This document shows positions 18,098 through 26,341 of a stretch of DNA of 64,000 nucleotides, piece by piece. The stretch is from the NCBI GenBank assembly GCA_902812455.1, contig CADDZH010000007.1, positions 19,803 through 83,802 on the forward strand, read 5' to 3'. A program made the position numbers and the translations under genes. Every line of letters begins with the position of its first letter. The first letter of the stretch is position 1. The notes beneath the pieces were generated by a model, which ran no database searches, had not been told where the DNA came from, and worked only from the letters and a program-made list of their open reading frames with translations. The DNA is from Chloroflexota bacterium. GTDB lineage: Bacteria; Chloroflexota; Ktedonobacteria; Ktedonobacterales; Ktedonobacteraceae.

Positions 18098-20191
18098 TTA
18101 TGGCGCCTCCCACACCTGCACGGTCTCATCATCAGATCCCGAGGCAAGCCACCTACCATCCGGCGACCACGTTACCCCGGCCACTGCCGCTGTGTGCCCA
18201 TGATACGTGAAAGGAAACTGGCCATTCTCCAGATTGTGCACCTGCACCGTGGTATCCAGGGAGGCCGAGGCGAGGCGCTTGCCCTGAGGCGACCAGGCCA
18301 CTGTTGTCACGCTATCGGTATGCCCGTGATACGTCAAGATAGTCACCCCTTTTGTCGCATCCCAGATCTGCACGGTGCGATCCCAGGAGCCTGAAGCGAT
18401 GCGCCTGCCACTAGGTGACCACGCCACCGCTGCCACGCTATCGGTATGCCCTCGATAGCTAAAGATATAGCGGCCATCCTTCGCATTCCACACCTGCGCC
18501 ATGTGATCGGCGGAGGCTGAGACGATGCGCCTGCCATCAGGTGACCACGCCACTGCCATTACAGCCGCTGCATGTCCACGATAGGTCAAGATAGGCCGGC
18601 CAGTGCTCGCATCCCAGACCTGCACGGTATCATCGGAGGAAGCCGAGGCGATGCGTTTGCCATCCGGCGACCATGCCAGCGCCGTCACCGTATCTTTGTG
18701 CCCTTGATACGTCAAAACATGCCCGCTATACACTGCTGGTTGCTTCAGCACGAGATTCCCGCCATTGGTCGCATCCCATACCTGTACGCTGTGATCCCAG
18801 GAACCTGAGGCGATACGCCTGCCGTCAGGCGACCAGGCTACCGCGCTCACAGGTGCCGAGTGCCCGCGATAGATCAAGACATGCCCAAAATCGCTTGCAT
18901 CCCATACCTGCACGGTAGTATCCAGGCAGGCCGAGGCAATCCGCCCGCTATGAGGCGCCCAGGCTACCGCCGTCACTGCTTGTGGAGAGCGATACGTCAT
19001 ACTCTGCCAGTCCTGAGCTGGGGAGAAAGGGAAACCGGGAAATGAATGGGGAAGAGAAGCTTTGTTCCACCAGAGACTGCCTCCTACCACTATGGCAGCG
19101 GTCAGCGTACCGAGGCCAACCAGCATATGGCGCCGGCTGATGCCGTGCCTGGAAGGGCTGGTCCCAGATGGCGCGGGCCACTGCATCTGGATGGCTTGCT
19201 GGCCTGCCAGTGAAGAAGGCGGATTCTGCGGCGTGGGTGGCCACCAGATGCGTGTCGCGTCCTGCATCTCCCGTTCGTGCCTGATCGCTTCGAGTACATT
19301 AGCTACCTCCCGCACGCTTGCCGGCCGCTCGACTGGATCAGGCGAGAGCATGCGCTGCACCAGGGCGGCCAGTTCAGTTTCCCAGGTCTCTGAGCCTAGG
19401 GACAAGGGGAGCAGGCCAAAGGGCTGCTCAGCCGGGTCCTGCCCTGAGAGCAGCAGGTGCAGCAGCGCGCCCAGGCTGTAGATATCGCTTTGCGGCGTGG
19501 TCTGCTCCCGCCCGTACTGCTCAGGAGCGGCATAGCCTGGCGAGCCCAGCGGCTGGGTGTCATGGGCCTGCCCCGGACGGAAGTGGCGAGCGATGCCGAA
19601 GTCGATCAAGCAGAGGGTGCCGCCAGAGGTGCGCATGATATTGCCCGGCTTGAGGTCGCGGAAGATCACCGGCGGCTGGCGGGTGTGCAGGTATTCCAGC
19701 ACGTGGCAAAGCTGCACCCCCGTGGCCAGCGTCTCATCGAGCTGGAGGGGATGGCTCTGGGTGATACGCCTGTGCAGGTAGACTTCCAGGGTGATTCCCT
19801 CCACATACTCCATGACCAGATACCAGTGATCGCGATCACTGAAATGGTCATAGAGCTGCGGCACCTGGGGATGGCGCAGCGCGGAGAGCAAGCGCAGCTC
19901 ACGATTGAAGGTATCGGTGGCTTCAATCGTCTCCTTGGCGCTAAGAGCGCGCAGTGAGATCTGTTTGATGGCTACCTCGCGCCCGCTCTGCCGATCGCGT
20001 GCTCGATAGACCATGCTGAAGCCACCGGCGCCGAGGATCGCGCCGAGCTGGTAGCGGCCGTGCAACAACACGTCTCCTGGCACTTCCCGGCCATTGCTGC
20101 CAGCATCCAGGAACTGTCCACAGGCAAAACAGTGCGTTTGCCCTGGTTCGTTGGCTGCCCCACATGCCGGGCAGAATTGTGTCGAAATCAT
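18098..20191 (-). CDS. Membrane Ser/Thr protein kinase with zinc ribbon and WD40 propeller
   Basis: A 697-residue signalling protein. Residues 8-28 form a zinc ribbon (CPAC...CFAC). A Hanks-type kinase domain (about 45-310) shows the glycine loop LGAGGFSMVYRA, catalytic Lys in EVAIKQIS, FRDLKPGN (Phe replaces the usual His of HRD), DFG in CLIDFGIARH and AAPEQYG. One membrane segment (MLVGLGTLTAAIVVGG) at about 355-375 leads to seven WD40 repeats with RGH/SPDG-RIASGS and TVQVWDA signatures, predicted outside the cell. Such kinases are abundant in Ktedonobacteria-like genomes. The substrate is unknown. The divergent gene encodes a PEGA-type anchored protein. Confidence 0.93.
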   Translation of the reverse strand: MISTQFCPACGAANEPGQTHCFACGQFLDAGSNGREVPGDVLLHGRYQLGAILGAGGFSMVYRARDRQSGREVAIKQISLRALSAKETIEATDTFNRELRLLSALRHPQVPQLYDHFSDRDHWYLVMEYVEGITLEVYLHRRITQSHPLQLDETLATGVQLCHVLEYLHTRQPPVIFRDLKPGNIMRTSGGTLCLIDFGIARHFRPGQAHDTQPLGSPGYAAPEQYGREQTTPQSDIYSLGALLHLLLSGQDPAEQPFGLLPLSLGSETWETELAALVQRMLSPDPVERPASVREVANVLEAIRHEREMQDATRIWWPPTPQNPPSSLAGQQAIQMQWPAPSGTSPSRHGISRRHMLVGLGTLTAAIVVGGSLWWNKASLPHSFPGFPFSPAQDWQSMTYRSPQAVTAVAWAPHSGRIASACLDTTVQVWDASDFGHVLIYRGHSAPVSAVAWSPDGRRIASGSWDHSVQVWDATNGGNLVLKQPAVYSGHVLTYQGHKDTVTALAWSPDGKRIASASSDDTVQVWDASTGRPILTYRGHAAAVMAVAWSPDGRRIVSASADHMAQVWNAKDGRYIFSYRGHTDSVAAVAWSPSGRRIASGSWDRTVQIWDATKGVTILTYHGHTDSVTTVAWSPQGKRLASASLDTTVQVHNLENGQFPFTYHGHTAAVAGVTWSPDGRWLASGSDDETVQVWEAP

Positions 20192-20564
20192 CGTGATCGT
20201 CCTCCTCCAGGAGCAAGGGGGTCACCATGCCGTGTCCTTCAGCAGTATAGCCCAGGCAGAGATGGCTGTCCAGCAGTGGGGCTGTGTATCTGTGTACTTC
20301 CCTGATCCCCTGCTGGCCTGTCTGCTCAACCATGCTTCCCTTCAGCAGGGCAGAGAGGAGTATCCCAATCTCGATCGACTCAAACAGAATCCCAGGCCAT
20401 GGACGGTTTTGCTGATCTAGACAGGGATGGCCTCTCATGCTACACTCAGGACGGGTTCCCATAGCAGTGTTCCGTATTGCGTGACACTCCCTAGTTTGGG
20501 CCTCTCGCCGCACGCGGAACGCATGGGTGGTGGGCTGTACAAAGCCTGCTTCGTGGAGAAGGCT
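20192..20564. other. Divergent region between kinase-WD40 and PEGA genes
   Basis: About 370 nt between divergent starts, expected to hold both promoters. I could not assign boxes. An open frame from 20427 continues into the PEGA gene, but ATG 20565 with GGAGAAGG is the better start, so the front of that frame is probably untranslated. Confidence 0.4.
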
Positions 20565-21977
20565 ATGCAAGATGCTGAATCTGAGCAGCCACAAGATGAC
20601 CTGGGCCTTGAGGTGACCGATATAGACCAGACGGACACGGCAGCGCCCATCTCGGAGTCATCGCATACAGCGCTCCGGTCGCGATCTGCATCTCGCCGCA
20701 GGTGGCAACTTGCCTTTACTGCTGCTCTTGTGATCCTCGCTATACTCGTCATTCTGGTGACCACTGCTCCTGCGCGCAATCTGGTCGTAGGCGTGTTCAT
20801 GCGCATGGCGCCTAGCTCCACGCCGACCCTCATCCCTGGGGTCGATCTCTTCTACTTCCAGGGTAGCCCTCCCTAGGGGCAGCTTTCAATTGATGGGCGC
20901 CTCGTGGCCCATCTCCCTATTATCCAGAAAGAGCCGCCCTTACGCTTATCGCCAGGCCAGCATGTGCTGGTATGGCAGGCCAGGCCATTTCTGAGGCAAC
21001 AATGTACACTCTCGGTGCCGCCCAGGTATGGGGATAGCTGTCCAGAGAACGAGACCGTGGAGCTACGCTCTCACCTGGTCGTCTGGGTGATCAGGTTCGC
21101 GGTCTCGCTCAGCCTCCTGCCTGAGAAGCAGCGCGTGGCTCTCGTTCAGGTGACGCAGGCGGCCCTGGATGCCCAGCCATTGACGGAGACGGTGCATCCA
21201 GGAGAGCTGTATGCGCTCGCTCCACAAGACCCCGCGTGCAAGTGGGCCCCTGGAGAGCCGAGATGTTATGGGATGGCGAAGCAGCCGCTGCAGGCCCGGC
21301 TCGTCTGGCAATTGGATACGGATGCCACCCTGGACGAACCATGTGTCAACCCCAAGCCTGGCCCTGGCTGCGTTATAGAGGGTCAGAACTGCCACCTGTT
21401 CTGTACTGCCTCATCTGCCGGGCAAGCATGGGATGTGGTGGTGCCGGTGCGTGTCATGTGGACGTTTGCCACCCAGGATGGGCATGTGCTTGACCAGGGA
21501 GTGCCGGATATGAGCCCGTCGGATCCCGCAAGCGGCGCTGTCGTCACCAGCGCTGCTGTCGATGAGGCGCTGATGCCGCTCGGCATTACCTGGGATGGCT
21601 CAGTCTGGCATGCTGCCCCTGACATAGACGTGCATAGTTCGGGTTACACTAATCCGGTCTGCACAGCAGCCCAGCTTGAAGTCCAGGGGCTTGAGCCGCC
21701 AGCCGATGCAAGTGGAGAGCCGGTCTACCTGCAATGGCACTTTGCCTCCAGTGCCGTTCCTGCCGCAGGCTGTGTGGCAGAAGGAACTCCGCAGTTCTTT
21801 GCGAGTATGACACCGACACCAACGCATGCTGCGCCTTTTCTTGCTCTTTGCCTGCATCGCTTTGGGTTGCTGCTGGCCGTGAATGAGGTAGCACAGCATG
21901 CCTGGGGTCTCCCACGAGCCGATGGGTATGAGCAGGCATTGGCTCGGCAGTGGGCGGCTGGTATGGTAGAGTCTTGA
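20565..21977 (+). pseudogene. PEGA-domain anchored protein interrupted by an in-frame amber codon
   Basis: Two open segments in the same frame (20565-20876 and 20877-21977) are separated only by TAG 20874-20876. The first gives a cytoplasmic start, one membrane segment (LAFTAALVILAILVILVTTA) and the opening of an exported domain ending DLFYFQGSPP. The second continues GQLSIDGRLVAHLP, then LRLSPGQHVLVWQA, a PEGA-like beta domain, followed by about 300 residues with many Cys and an end at VES. The codon is most simply a TGG-to-TAG change at Trp (PPWGQL). Start ATG 20565 follows GGAGAAGG. Read-through cannot be excluded. It is divergent from the kinase-WD40 gene. Confidence 0.75.
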
Positions 21978-22229
21978 GGAGCAAACCCGCGCAGCCAAAG
22001 AGCAGGTGTGCGCCCTCATGCAGACCGGTCATTCATGGCAGGAAGTCTCGAGCATAGTGCATCCAGGTCAATCGGAGGGACTCCTATTCAGAAAAATACC
22101 GTTTTGTATGGATGGAAGGAGAACATCCAAAATGGGAATGCGAGTTCTGTGACCTCTCGTTCTTGATGCATAGATTATAGCCAGGAGTGAAATCCTGATA
22201 ATAATTGGCTGAAAGAGAGAAAGAAACAG
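21978..22229. other. Intergenic region before the recombinase
   Basis: About 250 nt with no gene. The final part is A+T rich and should hold the recombinase promoter. AGAGAGAAAGAAACAG precedes ATG 22230. If the recombinase belongs to an integrated element an attachment site could lie here, but I see no direct repeat to mark it. Confidence 0.35.
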
Positions 22230-23198
22230 ATGAAACAGAAGGCAACGGTGCAGGCATTTCCAGGCCGGGCTCTTGACGAGTGGCTGGCGGACTATCGCGT
22301 GGCGCTCTCCGGCAAAGACGAGTCCACTATTGACGCCTACCTGCGCGTCATGCGCCGGTTCGCACTCTGGCTGGCCGAACGTCCCGGCAATGCCGGGCAG
22401 TTCTACCCCCAGAGCATCACGCGCACAGCAGTCGATATGTATCTATCCACGCTAGGGAGCGCGAGCCACAAGAATCTTGCTCGTTCTGCGCTCTCCGGCT
22501 TTTGCACCTGGCTCATTGAGGAACAAGGCATTCTAGAAAAGAACCCGGCACGCGGTATTATGATCCCGCCGCAGGCTCAGCTTGCTCCGCGCATCTTGAG
22601 CGAAGATCAACGCTACGTGCTGCGCGACCTGGTAGACCGCGAATCCGACCTGCGAGGCAAGGCCGCCTTTGCGCTCGGCTATTGGGCAGGCTGCCGGGTG
22701 AGCGATGTGTCCTGGCTGCTCCTGGACCACCTGCATGTGACGCAAAAAGCCGGGTGGATGCTCGTTGGGCATAAGGGTGGGAAGCAACGCGAAGTTGACC
22801 TGACCAACGAAGCTCGCCGGGCGCAGCTAGAATATGTCGAGAGCGGTGAGCGCAAAGCCAGCGGCTATGTGTTTACGTCGCAGCGCATGAAACAGCGGCT
22901 CTCGCAGGGGGAAATCGATGGCTGGCGCTGGAGCGAGGATGGCATCCACGTGTGGTGGCAAGGGATAAAGGAGCGAGCACGACAGAAGGAAGCAGAGTTG
23001 ATCGGGGATGTGACCTTTCACGACCTGCGGCATGACTTTGCCCACCGGGCGCGTGAAGCCGGATGGAGCCTGGAAGAAGTGGCCTATTACCTTGGGCATA
23101 TTACGAAATCAGGCGCGCCAGCGATCCGGACAACAGCGCGGTATACGCAGGTGAGCAGGGAGCAAGTGAAGGGCAAGCTGAAAGCCATCAAAGGGTAA
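22230..23198 (+). CDS. Tyrosine recombinase / phage-type integrase
   Basis: A 322-residue site-specific recombinase. The N-terminal SAM-like core-binding domain (about 12-105) contains LDEWLADYRVALSGKDESTI. The C-terminal catalytic domain has the family residues: Arg in GCRVSDVSWL, the HDLRHDFAHRA box (His-x-x-Arg), LGH (second His) and the nucleophile Tyr in ARYTQVS. The length fits XerC/D-like integrases. A repeated 14-mer (23212-23225) begins 14 nt after the stop. No excisionase is evident. Whether it is chromosomal XerC-like or belongs to a mobile element cannot be settled here. Confidence 0.93.
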   Translation: MKQKATVQAFPGRALDEWLADYRVALSGKDESTIDAYLRVMRRFALWLAERPGNAGQFYPQSITRTAVDMYLSTLGSASHKNLARSALSGFCTWLIEEQGILEKNPARGIMIPPQAQLAPRILSEDQRYVLRDLVDRESDLRGKAAFALGYWAGCRVSDVSWLLLDHLHVTQKAGWMLVGHKGGKQREVDLTNEARRAQLEYVESGERKASGYVFTSQRMKQRLSQGEIDGWRWSEDGIHVWWQGIKERARQKEAELIGDVTFHDLRHDFAHRAREAGWSLEEVAYYLGHITKSGAPAIRTTARYTQVSREQVKGKLKAIKG

Positions 23199-23211
23199 TT
23201 GAAGTGAGCAT

Positions 23212-23225
23212 GATGATCAGGGAGT
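23212..23225 (+). repeat. Copy of the GATGATCAGGGAGT motif after the recombinase
   Basis: This exact 14-mer is present in reverse complement at 8867-8880, right at the transposase stop, and shares ATCAGGGAGT with 1420-1429. The position just outside two mobile-element genes suggests an element end or preferred target. This rests on three short matches. Confidence 0.45.
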
Positions 23226-23330
23226 GAGTCGTTTTCTGGATTACGCAAGTAGCACGAGATGTACCAGGCTTGCGGCGATTGCTGCATGCGTGGGCCTTCT
23301 GGACAGCATAATCTCTATGGAGAACAAGAC

Positions 23331-23702
23331 ATGATAGGAAGGCAAACAGTGACTGAACGATATCCAACCGACCGCCAATCGTTAGAGCGCGATAGCGCTA
23401 TCGAGTATTCCATTGCCAGTGGGCCCGGTGGGCAGCATCGCAACAAGGTTGCAACGGGCAGGCGACTGGTGCACCGTCCCAGCGGAATCATGGTGATGGC
23501 TACGGAACGGCGATCACAACAGGCCAACCGCGAAGCTGCTTTCGCACGTCTGGCTGAACGGTTGGAGCAACGGCAGCGCGTCTTCGCTCGACGCAAACCT
23601 ACACGTCCGACCCCCGCCAGCCGCGTGCAGAGGCTCACTGCCAAGCGGCGCACAGGGCTAATCAAAAAGCTGAGAGCTAGCCCCGTAGATAACCAAGACT
23701 AA
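23331..23702 (+). CDS. RF-1 domain protein, ribosome-rescue-like peptide release factor
   Basis: A 123-residue protein with the GGQ peptidyl-tRNA hydrolysis motif in ASGPGGQHRNKV, followed by HRPSGIMVMATERRSQQANR, the pattern of short release-factor homologues that lack codon recognition domains. The basic C-terminal tail (RRKPTRPTPASRVQRLTAKR) is like the mRNA-channel tail of ArfB-type rescue factors. It likely frees stalled ribosomes by hydrolysing peptidyl-tRNA. ATG 23331 has GGAG 8 nt upstream; GTG 23349 with AGGAAGG is an alternative. It stands alone. Confidence 0.85.
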   Translation: MIGRQTVTERYPTDRQSLERDSAIEYSIASGPGGQHRNKVATGRRLVHRPSGIMVMATERRSQQANREAAFARLAERLEQRQRVFARRKPTRPTPASRVQRLTAKRRTGLIKKLRASPVDNQD

Positions 23703-23826
23703 CATGTTCCCCGATCTTTGTATGTTTTAAGAACTCCCTCGCACCCTGCAGCGCGTTCGTTGCTCACACAATGCCAGTAATCGCCGGTTGCAGGTTCACC
23801 ATAAATCGTATCGCTGTCAGGTGCTA

Positions 23827-23835
23827 TGATATAAT
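23827..23835 (+). promoter_or_regulatory. Extended -10 promoter element for the HEPN/MNT pair
   Basis: TGA followed by TATAAT forms an extended -10 box 51 nt upstream of the HEPN-like start. No good -35 is seen at the standard distance, consistent with an extended -10 promoter. Assignment is by consensus only. Confidence 0.4.
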
Positions 23836-23885
23836 CATGCTGAATGGAACTGAATTAATGTGTTTTCAACAAGTAAGGATACACC

Positions 23886-24227
23886 ATGAAAGCCGAAGCC
23901 CATCGCAGCCACGCAGAGAGCCTGGAACGAGCCATTGCCCTCGCACGCCCTGATCCAGCGACCTCTGTCGCCATTATTGAAAATGCCTGGGGGGCGGCTT
24001 ACCATTGGATCAGCTACGGATGCATGCAGAAGTACCAGCAGCACCGAGACAAGCACCAGGGGTTAACCGCCTATCTGGTGGGTCTGGGGGAGCAACGGCT
24101 GGCTCAATGGTGGCGCAATTTTGAGGATATCCGACAGGCAGGGTTTTACGGCAACCAGGCGGGTGAGAGCGAAGTCCAGGAAGCGCTCGCTCTGCTTGAG
24201 CGTATTCGGACATGGGCAACGACTTAG
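23886..24227 (+). CDS. HEPN-like helical protein, partner of the nucleotidyltransferase
   Basis: A 113-residue all-helical protein with a conserved-looking core AWGAAYHWISYGCMQKYQQH and the end LLERIRTWA. It lies 12 nt upstream of an MNT-type nucleotidyltransferase, the order and pairing of HEPN/MNT two-gene modules, in which HEPN can be an RNase and MNT adenylylates and silences it. The canonical HEPN RNase signature (Arg, four to six residues, His) is not visible here, so a catalytic toxin role is doubtful. Start ATG 23886 has AAGGAT upstream. Family naming is inferred from context. Confidence 0.5.
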   Translation: MKAEAHRSHAESLERAIALARPDPATSVAIIENAWGAAYHWISYGCMQKYQQHRDKHQGLTAYLVGLGEQRLAQWWRNFEDIRQAGFYGNQAGESEVQEALALLERIRTWATT

Positions 24228-24239
24228 AAGGAAGGGCTT

Positions 24240-24692
24240 ATGAAAAGGGCATCTATTCCCGCCTGGCTTGACGAGGCGACAGCGGCTCTGGTCAAAGATA
24301 CCGTGAACCTGCTGATCAAGCGGCATGCTGATATCTTGTTGGCCGTGATTCTCTTCGGGTCTGTGGCCCGCCATGACGAGCGGCCTCTGGACGATCCCTC
24401 TCCAAGTGATGTGGACCTGCTGGCCATCTTTGACACGAGCGATCGCCTCGTCAGGCCCTATCGGGACGACATCTTTGCGACCATCATCGATGCGTGCGCC
24501 CTTCACCTTGATGCCCCACGGGAGGCCAATGTGCTCCTCTCTGATCGGGCGATGCAGACCTGGGACTCCATGTTCCTCGATAATCTCGCTCGCGACGGTA
24601 TCCTGCTCTATGCTCGTGGTTCCCTCCCCGCTCCACTGGCTGCAAGACAGTCCCTTCAAGGTGTTCTTGAAGACAAAGGCGTCACACTTTAA
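24240..24692 (+). CDS. MNT-type nucleotidyltransferase
   Basis: A 150-residue protein of the minimal nucleotidyltransferase fold. The catalytic signature is complete: Gly-Ser at residues 40-41 (LFGSVAR) and Asp-x-Asp at 57 and 59 (PSDVDLLAIFD). These enzymes transfer AMP from ATP to a protein or small molecule; in HEPN/MNT modules the target is the HEPN partner. AGAAGGAAGG precedes ATG 24240, and only 12 nt separate it from the HEPN-like gene, so they are cotranscribed. It could instead be a stand-alone aminoglycoside-type transferase, but the pairing argues against that. Confidence 0.8.
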   Translation: MKRASIPAWLDEATAALVKDTVNLLIKRHADILLAVILFGSVARHDERPLDDPSPSDVDLLAIFDTSDRLVRPYRDDIFATIIDACALHLDAPREANVLLSDRAMQTWDSMFLDNLARDGILLYARGSLPAPLAARQSLQGVLEDKGVTL

Positions 24693-24795
24693 GACCCCTA
24701 CTACCGGTACTTTGTTGAGAGCGGATTTTCCCGCGAATGACGGCAACTAGGCACTGCAGTGTCGCAGGAAGAATCCAGAACAGAGAGGTGTATGC

Positions 24796-25365
24796 ATGGC
24801 CAAGTTATTACGCCCATCAGTCATACGCTCGTCGGAATGGTACAAGCGTGAAGAACATAACCAGCAGGAGTGGAGACACATAAGGGAGCAGGTCTTAAAG
24901 AGGGATAACTGGACATGCGTCTACTGTGGGTTTCGTGCCTTTAAATTTATGATGGTCAACCATATCGGGCCGGAAGATATCCACGATCCAGCAAATCTTG
25001 AAACTGTCTGCAAACCCTGTCATGCCGTGCTCCATATCGGTATTAATGCCATGAACGGCTATGTGAGTGTTATTGAATCAAGTGCAGATCAGGCGCAAAT
25101 TGTGCGTGCAACCCGCCGGCTCGTATGTATGCGTACTCCCTGGACCGAAATTGAGAAGAAAATCCTGGAGCAGTTTTTAAAGCCCGGCGGCAAAGTATAC
25201 AGCCAGGAAGAATCAATTGGATGGGCAAACAGGATGCTGGCCTCTATCCCCAAGGAAGGATTTCGCGGATATTTACCTGACGGCTTGGCCATCGTCTTTC
25301 ACGAAGAAGGCCCTTGGAAGGAGTTTCCTGAAGCGGTACATAAATGGGGATGCCGGAACTTTTAG
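24796..25365 (+). CDS. HNH endonuclease
   Basis: A 189-residue protein with a zinc-bound HNH motif: CVYCG (first Cys pair), NHIGP with the catalytic His, NLETVCKPCHAVLH with the Asn, second Cys pair and final His. Such nucleases nick or cut double-stranded DNA. The C-terminal 80 residues (about 105-189) show no known domain; they could bind DNA or a partner. It follows the MNT gene by about 100 nt and may belong to the same accessory cluster. No cognate methylase or immunity gene is adjacent. Confidence 0.85.
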   Translation: MAKLLRPSVIRSSEWYKREEHNQQEWRHIREQVLKRDNWTCVYCGFRAFKFMMVNHIGPEDIHDPANLETVCKPCHAVLHIGINAMNGYVSVIESSADQAQIVRATRRLVCMRTPWTEIEKKILEQFLKPGGKVYSQEESIGWANRMLASIPKEGFRGYLPDGLAIVFHEEGPWKEFPEAVHKWGCRNF

Positions 25366-26341
25366 AGTAGTTCCCCTTGTCCATTGCTCTGGCTGCAAAT
25401 CAGGATCATTGGTCTCCGCTCTCAAGCTGTTTCGTGTGAGCATCCCTCTACAGTGCGCTAGGCTTAGGCAGATGCTCAGCCTTCACCAGATCGTCTCTGT
25501 TGATAACCGCCATTCCGAAGCCTTTATGCCGAAATCTCTCGGGTTTTGGGCGTAAAGATTCTTTCCCATGCTGGCTCTCTCATACAGTAGAGATTATACA
25601 ATATACCCGTTTACTGTCACCTTGAAAAGGCAGTAGGGGGCCGGATTGGCTATCAGGGTAGGAAGACGGTACACTTTCCTGCAGCTTACATTTGCATCTT
25701 TTTATAATACCCAAAGGGAGGAACTGAAGGAGCAGATAAGAACTGTTCCGCAAAGGGGGATCGATGCCTCAAAGCCTTAAGGATAAGCTGGGACATGTAC
25801 GGTTTCTCATCCAAGTGGGAAACAAACAATAAGCGATGCTGGCTAAGCACGACTTTGAAGGGATCACAAAACAACAAGGCGTCTACGATGCCTATAAACA
25901 GAGGATAGAAGAGCTTCGTAGGCAGACACAGGCCAAGTGGTAAAAAAGGCCAGCCAGAGACTCAGAGAAAGGGATAGGGACCCTCGAGCGGCCCGTCACG
26001 CCCTGCACTGAAAAAGCCCAGTAATGCGCACCCTCTCACCCCATACAACGACGGCGAGAGTTTCGCTACAAACCAGGCAAGCTGCTTAGCAGCGTTGTGG
26101 TCAAAAATTCAAGTGGGAAAAAGCTATAGAGCTGAGGTACAACGCAAGCGGATCAAATTTAGCTTGCAAGCTTCTTGATCGTCAAATTATTCATGCAGAG
26201 TAGCATATAATCGCGTAGATTGTATACTATCCTTCTTTTGTTTCTTGAGGTATACTACGTGCAAATAGAGAGGTTAAGTACGACATTTTTGGCTATGCAG
26301 GGCATTTTTTAGCAGGATCATTCTGATGCGAGGGTATCGAT
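25366..26341. other. A+T-rich intergenic region
   Basis: Nearly 1 kb without a credible gene. Base composition is visibly A+T richer than the left part of the window and stays so through the STAND-TPR gene. It contains a short frame at 25836-25943 (35 residues, AKHDFEGITKQQGVYDAYKQ), too short to call, and a 12-nt palindrome AGCTTGCAAGCT near 26165. The stretch 26200-26260 has the likely promoter of the downstream gene, with TATACT-like boxes. Confidence 0.4.

Noticed and set aside
25836..25943. 35-residue plus frame in the A+T-rich gap
   Set aside because: Too short, no family, no convincing ribosome-binding site.
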